Part shown: one piece after another, positions 34,001 through 51,096 of the stretch | Layout: the number at the start of each line of letters is the position of its first letter | How positions within the stretch are numbered: position 1 is the stretch's first letter | DNA from: Vesta saturnalis | Lineage: Eukaryota > Arthropoda > Insecta > Coleoptera > Lampyridae | Direction: 5' to 3' | NCBI GenBank assembly: GCA_036346205.1 | Contig: JARFJB010000902.1 | Span: 1,429,001-1,493,000, forward strand | Length of the DNA stretch: 64,000 nucleotides | The notes under the pieces: generated by a model | The model's input: the letters and a program-made list of their open reading frames with translations, nothing else | Told to the model about the DNA's origin: nothing | Database searches by the model: none | Program-made: the position numbers and the translations under genes

Positions 34001-36180
34001 TGTAAAAGCTAACTTTTAATTAAAAAATAGTAGCTTGAATTAACTTCCAGCATGCAAAACCAACTTTCATTTCAAAAATACTGCTTTGATTTAACTTAGA
34101 GCTTGCAAACAACGTTCATTTAAAAAATACTAGCTTAAATTATGTTACAGGTTGCAAACACTAACCTTCATTTCAAAAATACTGGCGTGAATTAAGTTAT
34201 AGCTTGCAAAAACCAACTTTTATTTCAAAAATAATGGGTTGAATTCAGTTACAACTTGAAAAAACCAACTGTCATTTCAAAAATACTGCTTTGATTTAAC
34301 TTAGAGCTTGCAAACAACGTTCATTTTAAAAATACTAGCTTAAATTATGTTACAGGTTGCAAACACTAACCTTCATTTCAAAAATATTGGCGTGAATTAA
34401 GTTATAGCTTGCAAAAACCAACTTTTATTTCAAAAATAGTGGGTTGAATTCAGTTACAACTTGAAAAAACCAACTGTCATTTCAAAAATACTGCTTTGCT
34501 TTAACTTACAGCTTGTAAACAACATTCATTTCAAAGATACTAGCTTGAATTATATAGAGCTTGCAAACACTAATCTTTAATTCAAAAATACTGCCATGAA
34601 ATAAGCAACAGCTTGTAAAAACCAATTTTCATTTCAAAAATAGTGGGTTGAATTCAGTCACAACTTGAAAAAAACAACTTTCATTTTAAAAATATTGGCT
34701 TGAATTATGTTTACATCTTATAAAAGTCAACTTTCAATTCATAACTTGAATTAACATACAGCTTGCAAGACTAACCTTCATTTCAAAAATACTGGTTTGA
34801 TTTAACTTATAGCTTGCAAACAACTTTCATTTCAAAAATACTAGCTTGAATTGTTACAGCTTGCAAACACTAACCTTCATTTCAAAAATACTGGCGTCAA
34901 TTAAGTTACAGCTTGTAAAAACCAACTTTAATTTGAAAAATAGTGGGTTGAATTCACTTACATCTTGAAAAAACCAACTTTCAATTCAAAAATACTAGCT
35001 TGAATTAACCTACAGCGTGCAGAATCAACTATCTTTTCAAAAATACTGCTTTGATTTAACTTACAGATTGCAAACAATTTTCATTTCGAAGATACTAGCT
35101 TGAATTAAGTTATAGCTTGAAAACACTAACCTTCATTTCAAAAATACTGGCGTGAATTGAGTTATAGCTTGTAAAAACCAACTTTCATTTCGAAAATAGT
35201 GGGTTGAATTCACTTACAACTTGAAAAAAACAACCTTCATTTCAAAAATACTGGCGTCAATTAAGTTACAGCTTGTAAAACCAACTTTAATTTAAAAAAT
35301 AGTGGGTTGAATTCACTTACATCTTGAAAAACAAACTTTCAATTCAAAAATACTAGCTTGAATTAACTTACAGCGTGCAGAATCAATTGTCATTTCAAAA
35401 ATACTGCTTTGATTTAACTTACAGATTGCAAACAATTTTCATTTCAAAGATACTAGCTTGAATTACGTTACAGCTTGAAAACACTAACCTTCATTTCAAA
35501 AATACTGGCGTGAATTGAATTACAGATTGTAAAAACCAACTTTCATTTCAAGGAATTAAGTTACAACTTGAAAAAAACAACTTTCATTTCATAAATACTG
35601 ACTTGAATTAAGTTTACATCTTGTAAAAACTAACTTTTAATTAAAAAATACTAGCTTATATTAACTTCCAGTATGCAACACCAACTTTCATTTCAAAAAT
35701 ACTGCTTTGATTTAATTTACAGATTGCAAACAATTTTCATTTCGAAGATACTAGCTTGAATTAAGTTATAGCTAGAAAACACTAACCTTCATTTCAAAAA
35801 TACTGGCGTGAATTGAATTACAGATTGTAAAAACCAACTTTCATTTCAAGGAATTAAGTTACAACTTGAAAAAAACAACTTTCATTTCATAAATACTGAC
35901 TTGAATTAAGTTTACATCTTGTAAAAACTAACTTTTAATTAAAAAATACTGGCTTATATTAACTTCCAGTATGCAACACCAACTTTCATTTCAAAAATAC
36001 TGCTTTGATTTAATTTACAGCTTGCAAACAACTTTCATTTCAAAAATACTAGCTTTAATTAAGTTACAGCTTGCAAACACTACCCTTCATTTCAAAAATA
36101 CTGGCGTGAATTAAGTTATAGCCTGTAAAAACCAACTTTTATGTCAAAAATACTGGCTTGAATTAAATTATAGCTTGTAA
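31075..36180. repeat. Satellite array, about 50-bp monomers with higher-order structure
   Basis: Roughly one hundred monomers of about 50 bases, each built on words like CTTGCAAAAACCAACTTTCA, TTTCAAAAATACT and TTGAATTAAGTTACAG. Variants recur in register: the monomer beginning AGATTGCAAACAATTTTCAT starts near 31796, 32298, 32799, 33302 and 33803, a period of about 500. A second level of about 1000 is shown by CAGCATGCAAAACCAAC near 32042, 33047 and 34048. The first and last monomers are more diverged than the centre, as expected for unequal exchange. Confidence 0.95.
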
Positions 36181-36194
36181 AGATCCTATACGTG

Positions 36195-36790
36195 GTAAAT
36201 TTCCAGCATACAGTTAATGTCATGCATATTACAGTGGGATACAATTTGTTGTAAATCTTTATTAACTTTTAACTTAAAACCACATTCTGTAACTTTTAGA
36301 ATATTAGAAAGGGGATCGAGTGCCAATAAAAATCATAAGAAGCTTAGTGAGTTACCTTGAAGGATGACTCTTAAAAACCTTAATAAAAGGAGTGGCCACT
36401 AAACCATTATTCCCTGCAAAGTTGAGTTGGGTTTCCCAATGTGACATTAAATATTGAAGTAAATTTATGATAGAGAAACTTACCTTATATATCTTAAGGA
36501 CCTCAATCAGTCAAGTGGAACAGAGCTGTAAGTAGGTGTCGGTGTTCATTTATAGCTTGCTCTAAGACGATTGAGTCAATTGACAATTGTTCCTTACAAC
36601 CTTGAGATTTTGTAGGGCACCCCTTCTGTTCAATGACAATGATTGAATTATCTTCGAAATGCTGGTAAATCCTTTCAGCTAAGCATGTTGTGAGAAATTT
36701 ATAAACAGTAGGAAGACGAGCAATGAGTCTATATTTTGTTGCATTTTTGGTGTCATTATCATTTGAAAGTAAATAAGCAATACCTTGCAT
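36195..36790 (-). pseudogene. R4/Dong-like LINE reverse transcriptase fragment
   Basis: Minus-strand frame from ATG at 36790: GIAYLLSNDNDTKNATKYRL, ARLPTVYKFLTTCLAERIYQ, then EQKGCPTKSQGCKEQLSIDS and LEQAINEHRHLLTALF. After stops it continues in shifted frames with VLKIYKVSFSIINLLQYLMS, HWETQLNFAGNNGLVATPFI and a diverged LQG-NSLS/NILKVTECGFKL segment near the palm. It ends at the satellite. The clade matches the C-terminal fragment at 29430-30080. The middle of the protein is missing and the catalytic box is not intact. Confidence 0.7.
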
Positions 36791-36794
36791 AAGC

Positions 36795-40853
<4,059 letters not shown>

Positions 40854-41180
40854 CGCCAACCAGATAAAAAGTGATCGCAGTGCATAGTTCTTGGTTTAAA
40901 ATTTGCCGTTGATGAAGTTTGAGTAAAAGTTCAATAATTAAAGGAGTCATTGGTTTCGTTGAACTTATGTGTGGGAGATTTTAGTAAAATGCTTGCTTGT
41001 ACTCATTTAGACGAGTAATACGCCTTTTGTTTGTGTATTTAAGTAACGTTTAGATATCAATTCAGATGGTGTTTGTTTGTATTTGATTTTGATTTCGCTA
41101 GCTAAAGTACCGATTGTCAAATTTATGTGTTTAATGGAATTATTATGATTGTTACGATTTATTTTTTTGGTGTTATTTAT

Positions 41181-43030
41181 TAAAAGTTTAAGGTAGATAA
41201 ATTTGGGTTATCTGAGCTTGCAAGACTCAATTTACATCAGTTTTATTAGACATTTAACGATACAAATTGTTCAATGTGTTGCGGACAAAATACCAATTGT
41301 TTATCTTAATTTTTATTAAATTTCAATATATGTTTGTTAAATGAGTGTTATTTTTTTTTTTATTATACACATTTGTAACCTTAATCTTTTCGCACAACTT
41401 TCACATTACTACGTATAATTCAGAATTTAAAAGTTTAGATGTTTTCAATGGCATTCAGTTATTGAGTGATTTACTGGTTTTACAGAAATTGTAGATTTAC
41501 ATAACCTTAAGATGACCTTTTTTTTGTTGTTGCTTTATTATGCAATTCAAGCCTTAACGTATTAATTTGAAAGATAATTAGTCATTCTGATCTGTTTATA
41601 TAATTGAAGTTTCATTAAGTTTTAACGTAAGGACTAGTGAGAATTTCTCGGTTTGAGAGTCTATTTTTTTTTTTGAGAATAGGTCACTTTAAAAGAAATT
41701 TTAGAATATAAAGTAACGTAATCATGTAGTGATTCGGTCGTAGACCGAACAGCTGTTTGTTTTGTTTGGTGCATACGAGGGCCTTGCGAATAGTCGCAAC
41801 ATTTTAAAGTTGTTTTTATAGGAATCAACATACCGATTATAGACCTCATTGATTGTATTGACGATGCCAGACAGGTAAGCAGTTTGTTGTTTGTTATGGC
41901 GAAGCTGTGTATTTTCTTCAAATTTAGGTATTACGTCCCGATTTTGGCGTTTATTAAATTTTAGGGTTTTATAAATTTTTGATCGTATCTGTTTAGTTGT
42001 GTTGGTTTTTGGGTATTTGAGCCAATAAATTTAGCGCTGAATTTATCGAAATGCTTAATCAGCTTTGGGTTTTATTATCGCGTTCTGCGGCTTTTATATT
42101 TATTTAAAAGTTTAAGGTAGATAGATTTGGGTTATCTGAGCTTGCAAGACTCAATTTACATCAATTTTATTAGAAATTTAACGATACAAATTATGTTCAA
42201 TGCGTTGCGGGCAAAATACAAATTGTTTATTTTAATTTCTATTAAATTTCAATATATGTATAATGTTTGTTAAATGAGAGTTATTTTTTTTTTATTGTAC
42301 ACATTTGTAACCTTAATCTTTTCGCACAACGTTCGCATTACTACGTATAATTCAGAATTTAAAAGTTTAGATGTTTTGAATGACATTCAGTTATTGAGTG
42401 ATTTACTGGATTTACAGAAATTGTAGATATAACCTTACGATGACCTTTTTTTTTTTTGTTGCTTTATTATGCAATTCAAGCCTTAACGTATTAATTTGAA
42501 AGATAATTAGTCATTCTGATCTGTTGATATAATTGAAGTTTCATTAAGCTTTAACGTAAGGACTAGTGAGAATTTCTCGGTTTGAGAGTCTATTTTATTT
42601 TTTTTTTTTGATAATAGGTCACTTTAAAAGAAATTTTAGAATATAAAGTAACGTAATCATGTAGTCAGTCGGTCGTTGACCGAACAGTTGTTTGTTTTGT
42701 TTAGTGCATACGAGGGTCTTGGAATAGTCGCAAAATTTTAAAGTTGTTTTTTTAGGAATCAACATACCGATTATAGACCTCACTGATTGGATTGATGATG
42801 CCAGACAGGTAAGCAGTTTGTTGTTTGTTATGGCGAAGCTGTATATTTTCTTCGAATTTAGGTATTACATTCCGATTTTGGCGTTTATTAAATTTTAGGG
42901 TTTTATAAATTTTTGATCGTATCTGTTTAGTTTTGTTGGTTTTTGGGTATTTCAGCCAATAAATTTAGCGCTGAATTTATCGAAATGCTTAATCAGTTTT
43001 GGGTTTTATTATCGCGTTCTGCGGCTTTTA
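41181..43030. repeat. Tandem duplication, period about 924 bp
   Basis: 41181 onward (TAAAAGTTTAAGGTAGATAA) matches 42105 onward with only scattered substitutions and small indels. Both copies end in CGCGTTCTGCGGCTTTTATA (ending about 42097 and 43032). Shared interior words include ATCTGAGCTTGCAAGACTCA and GACCGAACAG. No gene is seen in either copy; the frame at 41661-41921 is not preserved in the second. Confidence 0.9.
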
Positions 43031-43034
43031 TATG

Positions 43035-46000
43035 AAGCTTAGGATTTTGTTGAAGTTTAGGTGAACTTAGCGTAAATATTTTTGGAGTAGAATTCTTAGT
43101 AGTGGAGTAGTTTATTTTTGAGTGAACTTTTTGGTTTCCTATTAGGCCAATTTAAGATCTATTCATGCCGTTTTCACGCTATAAATGTGTTTAAGAGGTG
43201 GTGCCTTTTAAACAACTTCATCCGAATTTGACGTTGTTGGAGTTGCGTCGAGTGACGTTTTACAACATTAAGTAAGAACCCCGCCCACACCACTGAGCTA
43301 TGCCGTGAGACAAATTGTCTTTACGGCCTGGATGCTCTAGTGAGTATGCCTGTAACAACACTAAATACTGAAGTATCCTTTTTAATTGGTCAAGCGTGAA
43401 ATTCATTGCTACTAAAACATGTTTTATTTTCAGCAGTTAAGTCATGTGTTATGCATATCAGATGTTCAAAATATTAATTTGAAGGCTTTCTTATCTGACA
43501 AGGTCTTGCTACCTTTTAATCTAAAGTTAATAATTTTCAAAATGTCTACAAAAGGCACTTTAAAGAAATTTTTACTTTTTTTCAAAGTTGATAGTATTTG
43601 ATATATTCACAAAACGTATTTTAAGACTATACTGAGAGTATCTCTTTAGGACTTATTCGTTACCACACTTTCAAGTTCTATAAATTTGTGCTAAAAAGGT
43701 CTCTATACAGTTCATTACAAAGTGAATAGTTTCTCAGATATTCACAAGCACTTTAAGACTTGTATAGGGTAGTTTTTAACAGCGCGATTATTACCCTACA
43801 AGTAATTTTCGTTAGCAATTTGAGGTAGGTTAACCTTGCCGCCTTTTTTAATTTTAATATTTTAAGCAGTGTAATTTTATCGTAACAAGAAATTTTTAAA
43901 ATCAATTTTTCGTTTTACGAGAACAGTAATAGTTGCCAGGCGCTCATTTGTAAACCTTACATGCTGTGAAAAAGTAGTTTAAGCTTGGTACACGTTATTC
44001 TTGTTCTCCTTTTTCTCTTATTTTCTGATTAAAAAATCGAGCAGATACTTTTTTAAACAATCTGCAATATTTCAATCCTCTTATAACATTCTTTCAGGAT
44101 TCAGTCCATTCTAAACCCAATTAACTGTCATATGTGCATCATTATCCGAAGAATTAGTTTTTCTTTCATGTATTATGACATAAACAATCTTTACGAGAGA
44201 AAAATGTTCCTTGAGATATTATAATTCGATATGCATATTGTTTATTTTAATATTTCTAGAAGATGCGTTTTCTGCTTTTCTACAATTCTTCTGAGCCAAA
44301 GTAAGCAATTCTTGTTGTACTTTACACTTGAAATAACTATCTTTAATAAATAACATGTTAGATGTTAGATGCTGCAAAGTGATTGAAATTACAGTCTGTA
44401 GCGCCGTCTATCGCCAGAAGAGTCAAGCATCTAGCCTATAGCTAGACTATTGTAGGGAGTCCTTTAATCCATTTTTCCATTAATCAAACATGTTTAACGT
44501 TTCAAGGGAATAACTTGATCGGTTTCTGGATAAAACTACCCTCTTGTATCCTGTCATTAAAATCTCTCAAATTTATGTTTTTTTATACGTTTTTAGTGCA
44601 TTGTAAAAAAAATAGAAATGTAGTTATCAAGAATGTTTTAAAAATACTAATAAAAGAGTAGTCAACTTCAATAAGTCCATTATGAACAATAAATTACTAT
44701 TGGTTTCTGTCTTTCATTACATGCTGTTTATCGACTTAGTTTCACATTTGTTAAAATTAACGTAACAAAATGTCAATGATAATTTAACTATTCTGCTTCA
44801 AAACTTAAATGTTAAGTAGAACGGAAAAAGGTGCTATCGTTGGCATTATTTTACGTATAAATTGAAAGTGTCAGAATAATGTTTTTCGCCGTAAAAAAGA
44901 CATTTCTTTGGTCTTGCAGTTCCGATTAAATTGGAACTGACGGGAATATCGAATTCCAGTCGATCAAAACGTCGAAACCAATAAGCATTTAAATAAAAAA
45001 ATCGACTTCAAATCCCTCTACACCAATATTCAGTTCACTTCGCTTTGGTCACACGATCGTATAGGGAGAGGTCGTAAACTATAGTTTTGGTAGTTTCAAC
45101 CCGTCATGTGTCACACGTCCTTGTTTACAACGGGTGAGGATACTAGCGTTGTTATGTGTATAAAAGCTCACTGTCCCTAGCATATTTCGAAACAAATGGG
45201 GTGTTATGGGATATATGTATATATAGTGATAAATGTTCTATTGTCCCTTGGGTTTAGTAAATTTATGAAGCTCGTACAAATCGACCACACAAAAAACTGA
45301 TTATATGAACTACATATGTCACGTTTTGCATAGTCTAACTCCGATTAAATTACAAGTAACTCCCCCTTCAAAGTAATTTATTTCCTTCAGAACATTAAGC
45401 ATACTCTGAAAGAGTTGGTGGGACGGTATCTCTCGAAACTTTTAATGCCCAAGCTTGAATTTTCAAATAAAGCAAATAAGTTAACAGGAAGTAGTAAGAG
45501 ACGGAGAGTAAAGCGTGTAATCATACCATAAATTATCATTCTCGTTTAAGCTTCCAAACTTAATTTAAATTAGCTAAAAAAGAAAAGGCTTATGCCAGTA
45601 TTCCTACATCCTTTGTTCGAGTTAGTTAATTAAGTGCAAATTTTCGCCTTTAAGAATAGATCGCGCAGCGTATAGGTTTTGTTTAAAAGTAATCGCGTAA
45701 AACTGGTAATTGTGCTTTAGGTACTTTATCAAGATACTAAAACAAAAACATGTATACAAATACAGGCCCAGGACTTAGTAAATGCGGCCGCAGGGGAATT
45801 GAGCTGTTACATTAAATCTTTACTTGTATACCTCAGAGACCTCTCAGCTTAAGGCTTAGTGCGTTTCTCCATTATCTGTAATAATAACGATATTTACTGA
45901 ATTATCAATTTGTGCATATGACCATAAGCTTTCGATTTGTGTGAACTGATTAGAATTGAGATTTAGTTAGTAAAAATCCTCATGAGTAATTAAACAAAAT

Positions 46001-47435
46001 TTGTAGCAATATCGTTATACAAACTTCTAAAGTTTTGCAATTAATTGACAAATATCATCTCTGGTATTAATTTGCTCCAACCCTATAATAGAAGTTTAAT
46101 TTTAACCAAAATGGATGCCTACTTAGTTAACTCAATTATAATTAATCGTATTGGCATTAGAGGGTTCTAGCCGCAAATGGGAATTTTAGTAAGGGTAAAG
46201 CTTTACAAATGATATAATAAAATATTTGCTAATGCTATTTACGTACATTTCGATAACCGGGTTGCAAAATTCGATGATGCAGTTTATGTCAATTGATTAA
46301 AATTGTCCAAAAATTACAATAACATTAAATTATCTTCTACTGCACTCGAAGAGTCGGAAATGACAAATTGTTTATTTCATAATAAAGTGACTTTTCATCT
46401 TTATATCCCGTATCATTCACAGCAATTACAAATATTTATGGATAACGGCTCTATAAAAGAGTGGCAATATTCTGTGTTCTGTGTTACTGCACAGTAAATC
46501 CTAGATTACTACGATCAACAGAAGCTGAGAGATAATGAAACACTATAGTTGGTATTTCGTCAATAAAAGATAAAAGAAGGTTGAAATTTATTGATATAAA
46601 CTTGTGTGCGTGTGTGCGCGCGCGTGTGTATTTGTGTATGGTGAGTACATATTTTGTGTGTTAGTATTGTTTTAATTGTTAAATGTGCATTTTTTAGTTA
46701 CTGTTATTACCCTACAAAATATAATTTATTAAGTGTCGGATAAATTAAGCGCTAAATGGATATTTACTTCTAAGAGATTTAGTTATACAATTGTTACATA
46801 AACTAGTGTTGGGTTCATTCTTACTCCACATTGTCAAATGTATAAAAATTACCCTAGGGCGAGGGTTCTTAGTTATTCTAATCGCAATAAAATAAAAAAA
46901 AAATTATTTAGGAGCAATGCTGTGTTCTTTCAAAGTCCATAGCAATATTAACAAAATCATGAGCGAAAGTACCATATCAAAAACTAAAACGTGTCTAAGG
47001 CAGTTTTGCTACGGTCTTATAATTAATCGAAAAAACTAAATGTACTACATTAACAACTAAAAACGTTGAAATTGTTCTAAAAGACCTTGTTACTTAATCA
47101 TGCGTGGTGCCTTCCACCAATTTTCTTCCACTAAAACTCATTTTGTAAACACTCATAAGTTACTTGCTTTTGATTTGACTTTTAAAGTATCAAATAATTA
47201 AAATAATACTTTGAAAAATTATGTAATATTACAGTTATTATTTTAACATGCTGCCTCCAAGATCCAATAAGCAAAAGTAAAAATAAGTTTTGTTTTAAGG
47301 ACAGCTAAATTCTTTATTGGTGGCTAAAAATCAACATGAAAGTAAGTTTAAAAACTATGTAAGAGGGTTAAAAAATTCAACAAAGAGTGGATTGAAATTG
47401 TAAGATATTTCCTTTTGTTAATCTAATCCTCCTCG
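43035..47435. other. AT-rich spacer, no gene seen
   Basis: No supportable gene or large repeat. A GT/GC-rich simple repeat occurs at 46600-46640. At 43277-43305, minus strand, CATAGCTCAGTGGTGTGGGC looks like a tRNA A-box/D-arm and may be the head of a SINE. The short frames at 43419-43601 and 46303-46497 show no motif. Confidence 0.4.
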
Positions 47436-47439
47436 GGTC

Positions 47440-49320
47440 AGGACACTTCATTGCCGCCAGCTCATGGTCGCTAACTCACTGACGCCACCTCATTGACATA
47501 TCTACTACCTGCCGATCCATCTCATTGCCATGCCAACGCTTTGCTAAGCTAACTCTAGGCCGCAATACCAAACCCATTGCATAAGGGCTGAAATTTTACT
47601 ACCTTTAGTTAAGATACATTTTATTGTAATTAGCAGTAAATAAAATATACGCACCATCAATTAAACCGTTTTCCTAAATTTGCCAATTAAACAACAAACA
47701 CGAGGTGTACCTAGTTTCAGACCACTCAGAAATGTTCAAATTTAAATTGTTTATTACTTTGCTATACATTATCTTAAAAGTTAAAAAGTATGTAAACGAA
47801 AATACTACTACTGTTTCCTTTGGAATTTGTACGCTATTCCACACAAAAAGGCAATAACGTCCCTATTTGCGAAATCTTGCACCAAGCGTAAAATTCTTCG
47901 ATCTGCATCTCTTTATTTTAGCGGAGGAAGATTACCTGCGTAATAAAAAAGTTATGAAATTTTTGACTAGATGACAAAACACCCTTCTATACCTACAAAG
48001 TTTGTTGGGGAGTAGGGCGTAAATAACCGGCACTACTCTACCATGTGTTTTAACTGAAATAACGTACACCTGGTGGAATAGTGTCGGTGCAATGGAGAAA
48101 ATTCCATTATGTACCATATGGCGGCATTTAAAAAAGGTAGTCGCGGCCAAATACAAGCATTTTCTGATCAATACCTCTTTCGGCTACCAGAAACAATCCT
48201 TGTTCGTCAACAACTTTATAAATATTGTAATCTTCTGGAATGATAAGTTCTCTTAAAGTAATCGGAAGTGGTGCAATGCAGCTGTATTAGGCAAATTTCC
48301 CAGCAGGTCTCTTTGAACCTTTTCAAAGGTAACATTAATGCTATAAAATGTATAAGACATTGATATTTAAAGGTCATAATAGAACTTATTTCTTGTGTTG
48401 TTTTTGCGGGCATTTTTAAATTACTTATGAACTGCTGAACCTGTACATTTGCCGCACTCGGATCATGTGTGTGATTATTTATTTCTTTAATAACAATTCC
48501 GTTCTGTATGTGGATTTTAGCGCGACATCTTCCAATTTGCTGGTTTTTTCATACACACACAAATAATTGTCATGATTAAATTTTCTCGCCCTCATTGACT
48601 TAAGATAGTATCAGTATTCATGTTGAAATTTATAACTTTTATAATTCACCCAGTTATTCCTCTGACCTGTTCACGGGAACTAACCACCACATGAACTGGA
48701 ACACAAAGGAAATACAAATATTCCAAAATTGCAAGATAATTAAGATAACAACAATTAACTTATCGAAGACACGTAATGCATAATCAGGTAGATTAGCAAC
48801 CGGTTTCATGATTAACAATATGGGGAGTTCCTTAAGAAGTGGTAAGTGCCATAAGGTATCCTTTTATCAAAAAATATGCATTTGTCTTAAATAGAAATTA
48901 CATATTCTTAATGTCCTTTGGCCTTGGATCTATATATACTTAAATGTAGGAAACGACAACAATTGTACCTTTTGTGTTACACTTATCTTTCCAATGGTTT
49001 GCATAAATATATTTATTTGATAATCCCAAACAGTTATGCAGTCCATTCGTAAATCACTTTTTTACACTAATACCTACGTAATCAGACGTGTCTGATGCAA
49101 TCAAGTAATGGTTAAGAAATATGTAATAATATGTACAAGAGAGCTAACTAACTGACATTGATCACTAATGCTATAATAAACAATAATTTAAAGGCGACAT
49201 TGAGTTGGCTTAGCAAAGAGTTAGTCGGCAATGAGATGGGTCGGCAGAGTTAAGATGGCAATGAGATGGCGGTAGTGAGTTGGCGAATACGAGCTGACGC
49301 ACGGGGTACTATACACAAGG
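47440..49320. mobile_element. Mutator-like (MULE) element with repeat-rich inverted ends
   Basis: Inverted end blocks at about 47445-47575 and 49190-49300 are made of short repeats of the type GGCAATGAGATGG / CCATCTCATTGCC, with a longer shared core (CTTTGCTAAGC flanked by GTTRGC and matching words). Between them, on the minus strand, is a MULE transposase relic (47932-48560). The exact termini and the expected 8-10 bp target duplication could not be fixed by eye. Confidence 0.7.
47932..48560 (-). pseudogene. MULE transposase with FLYWCH-type N-terminal finger, frameshifted
   Basis: Read from 48560 on the minus strand: GRCRAKIHIQNGIVIKEINN and HTHDPSAANVQ form the C-terminal half of a FLYWCH zinc finger (C...H.H). 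Next comes a linker (NLKMPAKTTQEISSIM), IPEDYNIYKVVDEQGLFLVA and FGRDYLF, then after a frameshift the MULE domain start NGIFSIAPTLFHQVYVISV, where the catalytic Asp of the usual DGTF motif appears changed to N, and VVPVIYALLPNKLCRYRR. The rest of the DDE domain is missing. Insect MULEs of this layout commonly have the FLYWCH finger for end binding. The copy is inactive. Confidence 0.75.
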
Positions 49321-49329
49321 CGAGAATAT

Positions 49330-50245
49330 AGCCTTCACTTTCAGCTCCGACGATGACGCCAGTAGGCTAATTACCGCACAGATAGTATAGATACTCGAAC
49401 AGATTTCCTTGTTGTTAATCAAATTTTAACGAATAAAACCAAAACTCTGGTCTCTAATGATCGGAAATTATATTTTTTAATAATAACCATTCAAACAAAA
49501 AAAATTTAATAATAATGTCTCGTTTAGAAGTGTTCTTAGAATTTAACGATGCTTTTCTTTTAAGTGTAACTTCAATAATTTACTGGTAATTGATACTAAT
49601 ACAACACGAATAATAAAAAAGTCGGGAATTCAATTTAATATTTTTAATTTTCTTTTTGACGCCAAACTTGTTTTGCGGCCTGCATTACATTATTTCTTAA
49701 TTTTTTATAGTTAGAAAAAAGCAATATTGCGGGAATTCTAACCAATTGCATCAGCATGTTTCATGGATATTGTATCAATTCATTAACAGATAGAAACTGT
49801 AGTAAATAGCTGGTAATCCTATTTCTTTATATCAACCACATTTCTTAAAATTAGTGAAATATCCATGTATTATTAGACTTTTACTGCAATGCTTTCAATT
49901 TTAGTTATGATATTAAACGTTTTTGGCGCACACAATTGATTTATAGTCGTTTCGTAATTTTTTATAATTATGCAATGCAATATTTTGTAACATGAAAGGT
50001 AACAAGCTTGTGATATACCGTGCTGTATTTCTAAATCAATTAGCTGCCAAATGACACAAACTCAACCTAGGTTGTCATTTAAAAAAATTCAAGATGGCTG
50101 CCTCTGACAAACACCAGTCGCACAAAACAAATGAAACTCATATCAAAATATGGGTATTTATATATTATTTAACCCCACCAAAGGTCAAATCTAAATGTCA
50201 AACCGTTTCTACATAATCCCATTTGGTGCGTTACTATTTGCACAC
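49330..50245. other. AT-rich spacer with a possible solo transposon end
   Basis: No gene is seen. At about 50165-50243 the sequence ends GTTACTATTTGCACACCCTG|TA, the style of a Tc1/mariner end, but I could not find the partner end. The frame at 50169-50438 (minus) spans that end and has no motif. Confidence 0.35.
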
Positions 50246-50383
50246 CCTGTATATCTAAGATGCAAAGATCTGTGCTAAAATCGTAGCACTCGAAAAACCG
50301 CGTAATTTTCGCATTTTTTTTAGTTTCTTTACTATATCTCCTAAACAAAGCGTTTGTCATAAAACGTGTTGTTACGTTTTTAA

Positions 50384-51096
50384 CCCTTTCAAGACGGATA
50401 TTTTTTTGTGCGGACTCTAATTTAATGTGTTGTTTCATATTTGCAAAGTAGAAGCCTTTTTAAGATGTAATTTTTTCAGATTTTTTCGAAACTTTTTATT
50501 TTTTGTTAGTGGGACATATTCATTACTTTGGGACAATGTATCCCATCAGTTCTAAAATAACACACAAGAATTAGTTTTTAAAATCTGAAGTGACCCAGTC
50601 TGGGTCTTCATCCTCACTATTAAGATAAGGATCACATCGCTCTTAGAAAAAATTTCAGCGAGTTGCTCGAGCTCCTTTCTGGAAAGACAAAAAAAACATT
50701 TTTATGTCTGCTGGGATAAATGGTCCCACTAAAGTAGCCTGTTGGGACATAATGTCCCACGAAAGAAAAACCTAACGAATTTTACATCAGCCAATGCATT
50801 AATAGATTCCAAACATTACACGTACTACTATATGGGTACACACATGATTCCACACTATACACAGTCAATAATTTATTAAAAAAACACTTAGAAAAACGCG
50901 AATGAATGCACTACATGCGCCCACGAGTTCGATAAATTTAAGGTTATCTCGATTTATTCGTAAACAACACTCGGTTATATGACCTCGGTCGTTGAAGACT
51001 GAACTGGCGTTCATACACGTAAATACGGGACGATTGTGCCCACTAGTAAAAATGAAATCTGCCTTGTAACGTATCGTCCCGTTAGTCTCGAGAGGG
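50384..51096. mobile_element. Deleted piggyBac-type element (713 bp)
   Basis: The termini are CCCTTTCAAGACGG (50384) and CCGTTAGTCTCGAGAGGG (ending 51096), giving CCCTYTCRAGAC inverted ends. TTAA lies on both sides (50380-50383 and 51097-51100), the piggyBac target signature. On the minus strand at about 50695-50583 an exon after TTTGTCTTTCCAG reads KELEQLAEIFSKS and, shifted one base, CDPYLNSEDEDPDWVTSDFK, an acidic segment like those at piggyBac transposase N-termini. Palindromic GGGACATAATGTCCC words lie near it. The catalytic domain is deleted. Confidence 0.7.

Noticed and set aside
31075..36180. A CRISPR-like array (regular repeats about 50 bp apart)
   Set aside because: The repeats are contiguous diverged monomers with no unique spacers, in a eukaryotic genome. 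It is a satellite.
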